NCBI GenBank assembly: GCA_008704415.1
Contig: VXIS01000052.1
Location: 124,001-188,000, forward strand
Direction of reading: 5' to 3'
DNA from: Sphaerosporella brunnea
Taxonomy: Eukaryota; Ascomycota; Pezizomycetes; Pezizales; Pyronemataceae
Length of the DNA: 64,000 nucleotides
A program made the translations under genes and the position numbers. The notes under the pieces are model-generated. The model was not told where the DNA came from. It worked only from the letters and a program-made list of their open reading frames with translations, and did not search any database. Position 1 is the stretch's first letter. Each line of letters begins with the position of its first letter. Shown here piece after piece: positions 11,698 to 24,354 of the stretch.

Positions 11698-13216
11698 CTA
11701 CCATAAACTACTCTGTTTCTTAACCAGCTTCCCCTTCTTCTCCTTCTTATCCTTCTCCTTCTCCTTCTCCTTTTTCTCCTTCTCCTTCTTCTCCTTCTCC
11801 TTTTCCTCCCCGTTTCCACCAAAATTCAAGCCCAAAAAACTCTTCCTCCTACTGCGCTCATCTAGTCTCTTCCCCTCCTGGGGCGCCGCCAAGCCCACAC
11901 CCGCACTCCACCCTCCCACCACGGGCGGCCTCGACTGCATGCGTGGGGGCATAGGGGCGGGATGTGGTCTCGGCACGGTGCCGAGCCTACTGGGCTGTAC
12001 GACGCGAGGCGGCGGGGGTCTATACGTGACGACTCTTGGTTGTTGTTGACGGGGGGATGGGGGAACACTAGCCCTCCTTTGCATCTCATGCTGCCGCTGC
12101 TGTTGGAGCAACAGCTCCTTCTCAGCATCAACCATCCTCCTCAGGCGTTCCGTCTCCGCCTCGATCCTTCTTTTTTCGGCCTCCTCCTCCGCCAGCAGCA
12201 TCCGCAGTATCTCTTCCTGCTCCTTTTCGATCTTCCGCTGCACCCGCAGCTCCTCGGGAGTTGGAGATGCCAAGATCTTATCTTCCGACTGCAGCGCTGT
12301 GAAGCGCTGCGCAAAGCTTCTTCCCTGCGCGTCTGTGGTTGAGGTTGTGGTTGTGGCTGTGGTTTTGGGTATGGTTTCGGGGATGGGAGCAGCTGCGGAT
12401 TTGCCTTTTTGCTTCGCAAACACATGCGGGGAGTTGAAAGCCGCCGCCACATCTCCCCACCACACATCGTTGATCACCCTTGCCGTGATGACAAGTACCA
12501 GCTCAAGTCCTTTGAGGTCCATACAGTCCACCCTTCTGAAGTTACTTTCATAAACCGACATCTCTCCTTTTCCCGCCTTGTCGCCGAGGCCGTAATACAT
12601 CGCCACCGCCAGATCCGGCTCATCGCCTTTTCCGTGGCTGGCGAGCACACATTGCAGCTGCGGGCGCGTCATTAGTCCGCCCACCTTCTTCCAGCGGAAG
12701 GTGAGGAGCTCGTTTGCGGGCGGTGTCGGGGGGCGGTAGGATGCATCAATGCTGCTCTTTGTGGGTGGGAGGAAGGAGGAGCGCGGAAGTCTGAATTGCC
12801 AGTAGTCGCCCCGTATGGCCGAGTGTTTGTGGATTATCGTTACGGCTGAGGAAGGGTTGTAGAGGTTTAGTGTGAACTCCGACGGGCGCAGGACGCGGGG
12901 CGTGGAGTCGGCGGAAGTGGAGAAGGAGAGGGCGCAGCTGAGGGAGGCGTAGGTTATGTCTGGGAATGCGGCGTCCGAGAGGGTGATGCTGTAGGTGTTT
13001 GCCTCGGTGGGGGAGCGCGTGAGCGTGTAGAGGTGCTGCGAGGGGCCGCCGAGGCTGGAGAAGGCGATGCGGGTTGTCGTGGGGGTTGCGTCCTTGCTGG
13101 TGGTGGTGGTGGTGGTGGTGGGGTGTGAGTAGCGGTAGGCTGAGGGGGGTTGGTATGTGTCCGTCACTGAAGGGGGAGAGGACGCACTTACTGGGGAAGT
13201 TTTCGTCGAGAGGCAT
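11698..13216 (-). CDS. uncharacterised fungal protein with coiled coil and Lys/Glu tail
   Basis: The large frame has no ATG at its head, so I propose a 25-nt first exon (13192-13216, encoding MPLDENFP) joined through a 52-nt intron (13140-13191, GTAAGT...CTCAG) to 11698-13139, giving 488 aa. An alternative acceptor at 13167 would make an improbably short 25-nt intron. The N-terminal third looks like a globular beta-rich domain (residues about 30-250). Then come a Glu/Arg coiled coil of about 60 residues (EKEQEEILRMLLAEEEAEKR), a Pro/Arg/Gln linker and a C-terminal Lys/Glu run (GEEKEKEKKEKEKKEK). No catalytic motif is seen. Similar architecture occurs in unnamed ascomycete proteins. Function unknown. 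Confidence 0.7.
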
Positions 13217-13649
13217 CGTGGTGGCGATGCAGCGATGATGGCCGGGGTATCAGAGAGGTGCGGAGGCGGGCGTGCAAGTGCTGCTGTCTTGGTCTCGAGC
13301 TCGGGAGCGGGTCGGAGTGCTGATCCTGGCGGTGATCGACAGGTCCGGTGTGTTGCACGGGCTGCCTTGGGCAGTCAAGCTGGTCTGGGGCGATTATTCA
13401 CGGCGGCTTTCAAACGGCAGGAGAAGGGCGAGGAGAAGAGCGGATATATATGAGCGACGAATGAGGGGGAATGCGGCTGAGCACGGTGCGCGCTTCTGCC
13501 TCCCAAGGCGGACGAAAACAGGACAGGAGAAAAGCAAAAGAAAGCGAACAGCAGCAACAGCGGCAGCAGCAGAAAGAGGGCTGGGACCGAGACTGTGTAA
13601 CGGTAGCCAGTCTCGGCGCAGAACGCGTATGGTCGTGACGAATCCATTT
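13217..13649. other. promoter region of the minus-strand gene at 11698-13216
   Basis: This 433-bp gap separates the first exon of the coiled-coil gene from the 3' end of the AlkB-like gene, both on the minus strand. It should hold the terminator of one and the promoter of the other. No clear TATA box or further gene was seen. A/G-rich and CAG-rich tracts occur near 13525-13575. Confidence 0.5.
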
Positions 13650-14757
13650 CTAATCCCACATCTGCCTCACGTTCAGATTGATGCGCTTCCCTTTCATCCA
13701 GCCCTCCCACTGCGAACTCCCGCCGCCGCCGCCGGCCCACGCCTCGAGCTCGGCCGGGCACGTCCCGCCGAGTACCTTCGGTACGCTGTGCCAGGCCCAC
13801 CGGCTCGCCCCGCCCATTACGACTGCATCCCCCGATCGCAGCTTCACGCCTAGCACCTCTTCTTCTCCGTCGCATCCAATTACGAATACCCCCGTGCACC
13901 CGACGCTTACACTCACCAGGCCCTTCGTGCTCGCTTCCGAGATGTCGCGGTGCGGCGCTAGGGTATCGCCGGGGGAGTAGAGATTTACTATCGCCGCCTG
14001 CGGCGTCACTGCGGGGAAACACCCTGTTACGAGGTCTGCGACGTCGCCGGGAAAGGAGGGCGGCGTGGTGGTCGGGTACCGCTTCAGCGTCCAATCGTAT
14101 TGTCCACCGAGCGTGACCCACCGCAGCTTTTTGGTCAGCGCTTGGGAGAGCGTGAGAGGCTTGTGCACGGTGGGGTCGAGTGGATTGAGGATGGTGTCCG
14201 GCGGCGAGGAGAAGAAGCTGCAGGGAGAGGGGATCGAGTAGTGCGCGTGTAGATTGTTGCGGTGGGTTGCGGTGTCATCGAGGGCGACGGTGAGGAGGGT
14301 GGTCAGGAGGGAAGACTGGGTGCGGATAGGGAGGAGGGATGGAAGGATCTGGAGGCCTGGGCAGTGAGTGATAATGCAGCCCAGACAGGGACGAGAAGCG
14401 CCTACCTGGGACAGAGTCATGCGTGAAGACGGGTACATCGCCAGCATCTTCCGCACCCAACGGCACTCCCCCACCCGCCACAGCCTCGAACCGCGAAAAC
14501 ACTCGATCCAGGTGGTCTCTCGAGAGCGTAGCCTCAAGTTTGAGTCGTTTCCGGTGGTACTCGGGAAAGCGGCGAAGCGGATCATCTGCGCTCGCGTCGT
14601 ACTGGTCAAAGTCGAGAACAGCGATGTCTTCCGGCCAGGCGTCCGGCCCTGCTCGCTGCAGTTTCTTGTGAAAGGCGCGGATGTGGTCGGGGGGAGCATG
14701 GTGGGCGTGGCCGAGCGGCGGCGGCGGAGGAGTCGCGGTGGGGGTTGCGGTGGTCAT
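13650..14757 (-). CDS. ALKBH1-like 2-oxoglutarate/Fe(II) dioxygenase
   Basis: Exons 14406-14757 and 13650-14356 are joined across a 49-nt intron (GTAGGC...CCCAG) to give 352 aa. AlkB enzymes oxidatively demethylate nucleic acids; ALKBH1 relatives act on DNA or tRNA in nucleus or mitochondria. The C-terminal half has the fold's signature: NLYSPGDTLAPHRD (iron-binding H-x-D), LVSVSVGCTGVFVIG, SGDAVVMGGASRWAWHSVPK (second iron His) and RINLNVRQ (Arg pair binding 2-oxoglutarate). The N-terminus has a Pro-rich run and the segment APPDHIRAFHKKLQ. An in-frame ATG about 48 bp upstream would add a Cys-containing leader; I chose 14757. It is divergent from the CDK gene, with 534 bp between the two starts. 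Confidence 0.88.
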
Positions 14758-15291
14758 CTTTGCGGGGAAAAACTCCGCGGCCTGGAGGACCCTGCACGGC
14801 TGCATACACTCTAAACAAGCACACGGAGGAGTCAACGCATCGAGAGATTCACATGCAGTCAGTCATCGGGATGGCCGCCTGGGGAGAAACCCGAATGGCG
14901 GTTGGCGTAGATATAACACGGCCGGGTCTGTGCTGTCCCTCGCGAAACCACCGTGAGGCTCTTCTTCCCACCGGCGAACATGCCGACAAACTCTGCCTGC
15001 ACCACGTGAAAAGAGGCTCACACGAAGCGAGAGCAAGAACAAAGAATCGGTGCATAAAGGAAAGCAAAAAGCAGAAAAAGGAAAACAAAAACGCGCTCTC
15101 ACTCGACAGGCATACCCAACACATCCCGCCGCAGCCACCCCCAGCCCGACCACCTCCAGCCCCCAGCCGCGCTTGACGCCCCACGAACCACATCTGGATT
15201 GCGATTGACCTAACTACCCACCTTCCGCCGCCACCGCAGCAGCCCCCTCACGAATAACCCCCGAACGCTCCCCACTCCCTCAACCCCAATC

Positions 15292-16494
15292 ATGGATGGC
15301 TACCAGCGGATCGAGAAGATCGGCGAAGGTTCCTGCCCGTGTGCTGCTCGCCGCCGTCGCCCGCCATGCTGACATCCACCTGCAGGCACGTACGGCGTCG
15401 TCTACAAAGCGAAAGACCTGAACAACCACAACCGAATCGTGGCGATGAAAAAGATCCGACTCGAAGCGGAAGATGAGGGCGTCCCCAGCACCGCGATCCG
15501 CGAGATCAGTCTCCTGAAGGAGATGAACGACCCGAACATCGTGAAGCTCCTCAATATCATTGCGGAGGGCCACAAGGTGTACCTTGTCTTCGAGTTTCTC
15601 GATCTCGACCTCAAAAAATACATGGAGGCGATCCCGACAGGCATGGGCTTGGGCGACGACATGGTGAAGCGGTTCATGAACCAGCTGATCTCAGGCGTCA
15701 AATACTGCCACTCGCACCGCATACTGCACCGCGACCTGAAGCCCCAGAATCTGCTCATCGACAAGGAAGGGAACCTGAAGCTGGCGGACTTCGGTCTGGC
15801 GCGAGCCTTTGGCGTGCCCTTGCGCACGTATACCCACGAGGTTGCTATCCCCCCCTTTTCCTCCCAAAAACATAACAACACGCTGACGGGAGCAGGTCGT
15901 AACCCTCTGGTATCGCTCCCCCGAGATCCTGCTAGGCGGAAAGCAGTACAGCACAGGCGTGGACATGTGGAGCGTAGGCTGCATTTTCGCCGAGATGTGC
16001 ACGCGCAAAGCGCTCTTCCCCGGCGACTCGGAAATCGACGAGATCTTCAAGATTTTCCGGTGCGTCGCGAGGGGCTTTCCTCCAGGCTTCATCTTCATTC
16101 AGTTGCTAACGTACCGCAATCCAGCCTTCTTGGCACCCCCGACGAGGAGATCTGGCCCGGCGTCACCTCGTTCCCGGACTACAAGAGCTCCTTCCCGCGC
16201 TGGGACCGAGTCGAGACCGAGAAGATGGTGCCGCACCTTGAGCCGGCGGGGCTGGATCTGCTTGACGTGAGTCTCTCCCTCCGTGGAAAAAAAAAACCCC
16301 CTCCGAAATGCAGTTCACAGTTCACCAGTTCACCAGTTGCTGACATGATCCATGTGCAGGCGATGCTGATCTACGACCCCGCCGGACGCATCTCGGCCAA
16401 ACAGGCTTTGCAGCACGAATACTTCACGGAGGACAGTGACATAGAGCCTCCGGTCGCGGCGCCTATCTGCAGGCCTGGAAGATTCCACCGGTAG
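15292..16494 (+). CDS. cdk1: Cdk1/Cdc28 (PSTAIRE cyclin-dependent kinase)
   Basis: Five exons, 15292-15328, 15386-15840, 15896-16059, 16125-16266 and 16360-16494, encode 310 aa, close to the usual Cdk1 length. Introns are 57, 55, 65 and 93 nt, with clear branch sites GCTGAC, GCTGAC, GCTAAC and GCTGAC. It is the serine/threonine kinase that drives G1/S and G2/M when bound to cyclins. Visible landmarks: the glycine loop IGEGTYGVVY with the inhibitory Thr14-Tyr15 pair (Wee1/Cdc25 target), PSTAIRE at about 46-52, catalytic HRDLKPQN at about 127-134, [11 protein letters not shown], and the T-loop Thr in [15 protein letters not shown] near residue 162. Introns 1 and 2 both begin GTT rather than the more usual GTR. 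No defect is seen, so it is probably essential. Confidence 0.96.
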
Positions 16495-17530
16495 TAATTT
16501 CCAGTGTCCCTAGCAATAGCATGCGGCCCGTCGGGCTGTTGGGCTGCAGAAATAAAGATGGGCGGGGAGCTGCAGACATCGATGGGCTTACAGTACCATA
16601 AAATCTCTTTGCCCCTTAGAGGTAGACAGAAATGTGATTTGAGCGGCCTCTTTTCTTTTTGACACCCAGTAGCATCGGCAGTGACGGGGGTTCCAACAGA
16701 AGCAGTAGTGTTGTCAATAGTCCATCAATCAGCTTGCGCTCACCACCACCACCACCCATCAGAACGCGTTTTCATGCTTACCCCCCTTTCCGTTTCCCAT
16801 CATTATATCAGCCAGCTGGGGGGAGGGGGGGAGGCTTGGCTTTTTTGCAAAAAAAAAGAAGTCCTACACTGTTTAGCCAGCCAGTCGCTGGCACAACTCG
16901 GAACTCGGAACCGGGCCTGCCTGCTATCGTATATCGCGGGTGAGCAGCTGGCTGGTCTGGTTCTGGTTAGGGTTTGTCCCGCCCTGTGTTCCATCGTTGC
17001 AGTTGTTGCCACAAACTCGCAGTTGTTGTGTGCTCTACATATCATATTTGCTTGTTTTTGTTTGTTTGTTTGTTTGTTGTGTTGTGTGCACAGCACAGCA
17101 CAGCACAGCACAGGACGGGGAGTTTTCACCATACAGACAGATATACAGAATGTGCTTTTCTCATTTTCGGCGATACACATAGGTAGGTATTTTGATTTTG
17201 GGGAGGGGAGGGGAGGGGTGCTGGATGCTGAGGCTTTTTTACCCCCCTATAGACTGCGTGCACCCCGGGAAGGGACGGCGTTGTTTCTTTGCTTTCCAAA
17301 AATTTAATTTTCTTTTTTTTTTTTGTTTTGCAGAGGTCAAGTACCGAGTATAAGGGGGGAGGGGGTATTGTGTCGTCCCATCTACCTATTTCCCCAATCC
17401 CAATTGTCTAGTATGCTGAAAAACAAACACCAACCAACAAAAAAAAAAAAATGTCTATGCAATGACCAACACCGTAGAACGCCCATCAACGAAATAATTA
17501 CTAAAGTAATATAACTACCCCCAAGTGAAA
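16495..17530. other. convergent 3' region of cdk1 and the DUG2-like gene
   Basis: The two genes point at each other and this kilobase contains only their 3' flanks. It shows a CACAG/CAGCA tandem near 17089-17112, TTTG repeats near 17053-17076, a T-run near 17311-17321 and an A-run near 17440-17451. No further gene was seen. Confidence 0.5.
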
Positions 17531-20292
17531 CTAACTGCACCCTCCATTCACGCCCTCAGCGGTAGAGGTAGAAGAAGAAGAAGAAGAAGAAGAAGAAACC
17601 TTCGTAAGCTCCCGAAACACCGTCTTGAGGATATCCTTACTCTGCATTACATTAGCACAATCCTCTCAACTCCTGCCCCCCAGACAGGAAGGAAATAGGG
17701 TCAAAACATACCTTATAAAGATTCACCAGCCGCAGGCGCTCATTGTCCAGATGCGCCATATCCGAGCTCTGGCCGCAAGGCAGGTGTGCCGCGGGAGCAT
17801 CAAATTCGCATTCTAGCCAACGGGCGCCGGGGACGGAGCCGCCTTCTCTTATGTACAGGGGCTTCCTGATTTTAGGACCACCACTCCAGGCAGACATCAC
17901 CGCCTTCTCCAGCTGGCAAAACACCTCGTTCTCGCAGTCACCGAGCCAGGGCTCTGCCTCGTGGGTGACCTTGATGGTGAGTTTGTTAGTTCCGGTATAA
18001 GATGATTGGAGGTACACGATTAAGTTTTGACGAATCTCGTCGATGCCCTGGTCGGGCACGATACGCAGTGAGATCGACGCCGCGGCAGAGCGGGGGATGA
18101 CCGTTGCGCTGCCTGCCGGGCCGGAGACGTCGACGCGGTGGATAGTCAAGGAGGGAAATCTCCACTTGGCCATGAGATGGGCCTTGATTTCCGCCCCGCT
18201 CATGTTGTGGAGCGGGGAGGCTGGGTTCGCCTGCAGCGCGGCGGCGATGGGGTCATACATTTCCTCCTCCTCCTTGGTAACCGGCCGGACAGGGTCGTAA
18301 AAGTGCGGTATCAAGATCTTGCCGTCTTCGCCTGTGAGTTTGGCGAGTAGGCCGACGAGCTCGACGGTGGGTTCGCGGTTGAGGGAGCTGCCATCGACGC
18401 CGGAGTGGAGGTCTGGGTTCTCGCTCTCGACCGTGATAGTGGCGTGGAGGACGCCGCGCAGGCCATAGGTCAAACACGGCGTCTCGTCGTCGAGCCAGTA
18501 CGAGTTCGCCAAAAGCACCCAGTCCACGGGGCCGATCAGGGATTTGTTTTTCTGCACCGTTTGCTTGAACCCGCGGGAGCCGGATTCTTCTTCCCCCTCG
18601 ATCAGGAAGACGATATCAGAGTCGAGCTTCCCTTCCTGCAGGAGCTCGCCGGCGGCGAACAGTGCGGCCAGACAGGGTCCTTTGTTGTCTGACACCCCGC
18701 GGCCGTAGAGGTACCCGTTCAGCCCTGTCAGCTCGAACGGATCCGTGTTCCATCCCTGACCTACACCTGAGGGGGCGGGGATGACGTCGTAGTGGCCGTA
18801 GAAGAGCAGAGTTTTCCCTTTCGGCTTCTGTTGCGGGCCTGAAAACCGTGCGAAGACGATGGGATTCCTGCCGTCCTCGGTGGGGAGGAGATAGGATGTT
18901 GCGCCGAAGCGTTTGAAGAGGGTTTTGAGGTACGTAGCGCCTCTTCTGCATTCCTCAGCGCAGGAGGGATCGGAGGAGACAGTGCGGTAGCCGACGAGCT
19001 TGGCGAGCGATGAGAGGAGCTGGTCGTTTGCTGGCACCATTGCCGCTGCTGCTCCTGCTGCGGGGAGCTCAGACACGTCCCAGACTGCGACGCAGTCATC
19101 GTTGCCGCCTGTGATGTACAGGAGTCTTCCGTTTCTTCCTGCGACTGCTGAAGCGAGGACCAAGCCCGAGTGCGCCTGCCAGCGGGAGATACATTCGAAG
19201 CGCTGGTTCCATTTCCTGGCATACCCGCTTGCCGAGCCGGAGAAAATGCAGGAGCCTTTAACGGCAAGCGTGAGCACGTCGTCGCAGTGAGCTTTCACCG
19301 TGCGTACTAACTGCAGCGTGTCCAGATCCCAGATACAAACCTCGCCGTCCGTAAGCCCGCAGTAAAGCATAGTGTCTTTAACAACCATACTGAGCACCCC
19401 CGAGTCCCCTCCAGAAAGGGGATGCAGCTCCGAAATCGCGCCGGAAGAGGAGTCAATAGCCCAGAGCTTTACGTCCCCGTCTCCACCGCCGGAAAGCAGC
19501 ACCTCGCCCTCACTGCCCTGGCCAATCTGCGACGCCGGAATCACCAGCATGCAGTAAACATAGCCAAAATGCGCGTACTGAACAATATTCGACGGCTCGA
19601 TCTCCAGCAGCTCCGATTCGCTAGTATTCGTATCCGCCGGCCTAGGCGTGCTCCTTCCGCCGGGACCTTTCGAATCAAAAAACCGATGCACGCGTTTATT
19701 CGGATGGCTGGTAAGGCTTGGGCGGCGGCGATCCTTTCTCTTCAGGTCGTACCACTGGATGCTCGTGTTCTGGGCACCGAACCAAGCGGTTTTCAACGCG
19801 GCGGAGAAGGCGACGCAAAACACATCGCCCACGTCGAAAGTGCTGTAGATCGTGTGTAGATTCTCGAACGTCTCGGAGTGCCACACTTGTATCATCGCGT
19901 CGCCGGCGGAAGAGAACAGGAGCGAGTGTTCGGGGGATAGACACAAGCTGAGGACGCTTCCGCTGTGCCCTTTCAGCGTGGCTGCCAGCTGGTAGGTCTC
20001 GATCGACCAGATCTGCTTTGTCAACCCAGCTCCCGCAGAGGAGGAGTAGGAGGAGGAGGGGGGATGGAGATACCAAGATGTCACCGCTCTGAGAACCCGC
20101 ATACACATATTTCTCGCTGACAGCGAGTGAGAGGATACTGCGATGATGCTGGACCCTATGCAGCAACCTCGGCTTGAACTCCTCACAATCCGTCGTTGCA
20201 GTGGCACCTCCCCCACCACCACTACCCCCGCTGTTGCTGCTGTTATCGATCCATTTCGGCAGCGGCGTAGACGCTCTGCTCGACGTCGCCAT
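17531..20292 (-). CDS. DUG2: Dug2-like WD40 plus M20 peptidase, glutathione degradation
   Basis: Three exons, 20074-20292, 17712-20012 and 17531-17641 (introns of 61 and 70 nt), encode 876 aa, normal for Dug2. In yeast the Dug2-Dug3 complex cleaves the gamma-glutamyl bond of glutathione. The N-terminal half shows WD40 repeats (for example LKGHSGSVLSLCLSPEHSLL and ITGGNDDCVAVWD). The C-terminal half is an M20 metallopeptidase with FYGHYDVIPAP near 480, GRGVSDNKGP near 511, catalytic IEGEEESGS near 543 and DLHSGVDG. The final exon ends in a run of nine serines encoded by a GAA/TTC repeat. Start chosen at 20292 because the homologous part begins soon after; an in-frame ATG at 20523 would add 77 low-complexity residues. 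Confidence 0.93.
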
Positions 20293-21444
20293 TTCGGAGG
20301 CGTGCGGACACGTGCTGTGGCTAACGAACGGCCTTCGGTTGGTCGTGCAAACGCGCTGGCAAAACGGCTTCTTCTTGTTCTCCTGCTGTTGCTGTTGTGG
20401 TGGTTCTTTGCACTGGAAGCGATCGATCGGTAGAGGGGGCGGAGACCGTGGCGGCGAAGGGAGCAGCGGCACATCAGCTCGCGTGATCGTCCCGTCGATG
20501 GCGTCAGCTGGGCAGGACATCATCCCTAATCCCTAGTTCCCAAGCTGGCGACGTCAAACAAATCCAGGGGCACCAGTTCTCTGCCAAACAAAAAAGGACC
20601 TGCGATGCAGATGTATGGAGAAACAGAGTATTGGCCGTGCTATGCATAAAGGTTAACGGGGGCGTCTCTGACTATTGAAGGGTCCACGCCCCTACTGTGT
20701 GCGCCGCATTATATCTGTGTCCGAGCTCCTTGATTGGCATTGCTGAAGTGGTGGGGCCAAAGCTAGCTGATATGAGAGACATCTTGAACAAGCCCACCAT
20801 GCGACGGGACGATGTACGGGAATGATCGCTCCGAGTAAAGTACGCCAGTATGTATAATCAACACAAAACAAGGTAAACAGCAGTGTTTCGGCCCGATCCC
20901 GAAATGCCTCTGAACGGCCGAACCATGGAACCCATATATCCCCAATGCCCATCACAGCCCTGCAGGAAATCCCTCACAACTCATCACTGCTGGAAACCGA
21001 TATCAATGGAACTCATCTTCGACCTCGCCCTTATTTACAGGCCCTCCGCAATCCCATGAATTGCAGGAGAGAAAAAAAGGAATCACGCCAAATTACATCC
21101 CGATATCCCATCGACAATCATAAATGACCAGGCAACCAACCAACCAACCAACCATAAAACATGAAAAAAAAAGGATCCCCGCAACAAGTAGGCCACTGAG
21201 AAAAAAAATATGTGTAAACATCGTCCTGCAACGGTAAAAAAACAAAAAAAAAAAAAAAAAAAAAAAAACGAACGCTCGAGGTAGAAAAAAAAAGGGTAGG
21301 CAGAAGTGATAGCGAAAGACTACCAATCCCAGCACGCATTGGGATATACAGCTCCAACATTGCAGGAAGCAGAAAAAAAAGAGGGGTAAAAAGGTCGGCG
21401 CGTTAAAGTAACATATCATACAGATCCGATGTGTGTGGGGCGAA
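20293..21444. other. DUG2 promoter side and 3' flank of the CBS-domain gene
   Basis: No gene is seen. The 20293-20523 part is an open, Gln/Pro-rich in-frame extension of DUG2 that is probably leader. Simple sequence includes AACC tandem copies at 21132-21151 and an A-run of about 23 at 21246-21268. Confidence 0.5.
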
Positions 21445-23643
21445 TCATACAGCCTTGTCTTTCGGTCCGAGCAAAGGGCTCATCTCGTGACTCGGCGTCT
21501 TCCTATGCCTGGACCTACTCGACCGTTCGGACCTAACGCTCCTGGCATCGCCATCGTCCTCACTACTCGTGGTCTCAATAACCGTCTTCGGGATTCCACC
21601 CACCACATCCGTGCGCTCAATCAAACTTCCGGTTCTGGCCTTCTTCCTGTAACCGGGGGGAGCCAGCACTGCCCCACTCCCGTTCCCGTTTCCATTTCCA
21701 TTTCCATCTTTCTGTCTGGGACTACTACTGCTCGGGAAAGGCGCCGTTCCGTCCAACTGCTGGTTGTGATTTCCGAACCCCTTGAGCGAAGGCCGATAAA
21801 CGTCCTCCGACTTGCGAGAATAATCCATTTGCTTGATCTTCACAGTTTTGCTAGTGGTTCCCCTCGGGCGGTCCGCGAGGTTCGCAGGTCCGAGCGTAAG
21901 GTGTGCTATCACCTCGTCGGAAAGTCCCGGCACTCGAGCGCCAGAATGCTTGCGGCCACGGCCCATCGGCGATGCTTCGTCAATGTGAGCTGGCGTTCCA
22001 TGGCGCAACACAGGCTCAGAAAGTCCGGTCGTGATCAGTAGGTCAGTAGACTCATTAGGATCCGAGGCAGCGGCGACAGCGGAGGCGGTGTTGGCTAACG
22101 CCTGTGCATCAGCCGTACGAGCCACGTAGTGGGCTGAGATGTTGCGTTTTACGGCGGAGCCCAAAGTCAGAGGTGAAGGGTGCAACCGGCGGATGGCCTT
22201 GTGAACATCGATGTAGACGTCGCTCTCATCGACAATTTCCTCGCCAATGAGCTCCTCAATGACGTCCTCCAACGTAACCACACCCAACGCACCGCGGTTC
22301 TCACCGGGGTAGTCAGAGACCAGAACCATGTGCGATTTGCCCTCCTGGAAAAAGTTGACAATGTCCAAGCACGAAGTGTCCTCGGCAGTTTCCGGAAGAG
22401 TGGCGAGCGGGAACTCATGAACCTGCTTTGCATCCTCGGGGTCGTACGTGATGAGAACCTTGACCAGAAGCATACCGACAAAGTTGTAAGGTTCCCCGGG
22501 CGCATGGATCGGGATACGCGAGTAACCCGCGGACAAGATCTCGTCCATCGTCTCCTCATCCAGCACCGTATCCGAAGACATCGTGAACACATCCTTAATT
22601 GGTGTCATGATGGCGCCAACGGGCTTCTCCTTGAGGTCGAGCACAGCCGAAATGATGGTGACTTCATCCTCGTTCAGGCGCTCCGACGGGTGCGGGCCCA
22701 GACTCTTGTGTAGCGTAACCAAAGTCTTGAGACCAGCCTTCTTGTAGACAGTTCCATGGTCCTTTCCAAGAATGTAGTCGAGCAGAAGGGCCGTGGGGTA
22801 GGCGACAGGGTACATCAAATACATCAATGCCAACACGAAGCTACCCAATGTCAGCCGCGCGGTTATCGAGCAAACAAAAGACAAGCGGGAACGAACGGAG
22901 AGAACATAGCACCAACGGAAAGGCCATATCGCACGCATATACTCTGGGGGATAATTTCACCGAAGATGACTGGGTAGCGGCACAATTAGCGAACGAGGCA
23001 GCCCAGCACAACAAGCAAAAACTCACCAATCAAGACGGTACTGCTCAGCACCGCAGGCCATCCTCCACCCAGACTTCGGTCCAACACGATAGGCAGCGTC
23101 TCATTCGTGATGACATTACTGAGCAGCAACGTGACCAAAACCCAATGCTTTCCACGTTTCAAGAGGTGCAACACCTTGGTAGCGTTTCGTTTCTCTTTCT
23201 CATCGCCCGATTGTTGCATCACCTGCAGGTAGATTTCGTCTTGGCCCATCAACCTGCGTCATACAAAGGGAAAAAAAAAAGCGACAAATCAGCTCCGATC
23301 GATCACAGCGAGCGCGGGGGTGCACTGCAGCTCACCCCAAAGTCAATCCCGCAAAGACTCCTCCCAACAAAACTAGCGATACGGCAACACCAAAGTAGAC
23401 CCAAAAATTCGGGTCCTCGGGGCTCTTGCCCTCCTCGGTGGCGCTCAAGTGGCCGCCATGACTGCCGTGACTACTTCCTCCATGCGACGGATGTAGTGTT
23501 GGATGCGACTGGACAAGCTTTGGGATGTTTGCGATTGCTATCAATCCAAGCTTTGCGAGCTTCTGAAAGCTACCTGTCGAAGCGAGGCCCGAACCCGGCA
23601 GGCCATGACGTAGTGCAGCGGAGCGGGAAGAGGATTTCGGCAT
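21445..23643 (-). CDS. MAM3: CNNM/Mam3-type DUF21-CBS membrane protein
   Basis: Four exons, 23336-23643, 23027-23253, 22897-22969 and 21445-22840 (introns of 82, 57 and 56 nt, branch sites such as GCTAAT and GCTGAC), give 667 aa. The family acts in metal ion homeostasis; yeast Mam3 is vacuolar, animal CNNMs handle magnesium. After a His/Gly/Ser leader come the DUF21 segments: [20 protein letters not shown], then [42 protein letters not shown] and [24 protein letters not shown] pair follows ([15 protein letters not shown] through [20 protein letters not shown]). The last 200 residues are disordered, with Asn-Gly repeats and Ser/Arg clusters. The small internal exon of 73 nt was placed by frame and family order. 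Confidence 0.92.
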
Positions 23644-24354
23644 TCACGACGGGTTATCTTTGAGGGTGGAATTGAATCTCGTACGGGAGGGGGGGCTTGG
23701 TCTCAAGCGGGGGGCCGTTCGAGAAGGGACGATTTGCGAGGCTCTTGGGGGTGTTGGGGAGGGTGTTGTGAAAGGAAAAAAGGGAGCGGATTAATTTGAC
23801 TGGACAGGAGAACGGTATCCGTTCACGGCCAAGAGAATAATATTGAGTGCTTGGAAGATGATTATTGGCTGCTCTAGCCTATTTGCAGCCTTGGCAGCAG
23901 GTAAACCGTGATGTCCAAGACGGACGGTGAGGCCTGTCGATTGATTGTTCTCGGTAGGGTAGAGTCCCGGTCGCAAACGATGGGTGCCGAGATTGATATG
24001 GCAACTTCCTTTGCACGAGTGCGACCGGCCACATGCACACACTTTATTCAAACCTCCGCCTCGGGGCCGGAAGAATATAAGTCCACATCATCAACTGCGG
24101 CTATCGTCACAGTGCCGCGCGTACAAGAATTATTTCGTTCCAGCTAGGTAATGTGATATGCTGGAGAGCTTCACGAAATTATTTCTCCGCTTTCCGCGTC
24201 ACAAGCCGTGGCATCGGAAGCGGCGCACGCGAAGCAAACAAGGAAATTCAACGTGGAAAATTCGCAGCCATGCCGTTCAGAAAACCCCGTAAGGAAAAGA
24301 AAGAAAAGAGTCGTAAGGAAAAAACCATGATATCCCCGCCATATCCCCATCACC
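23644..24354. promoter_or_regulatory. upstream region of the CBS-domain gene
   Basis: This 711-bp stretch lies before the ATG at 23643 on the minus strand and should contain that gene's promoter. G-rich tracts occur at 23684-23715. I see no clear TATA box and no ORF worth calling. Confidence 0.4.
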
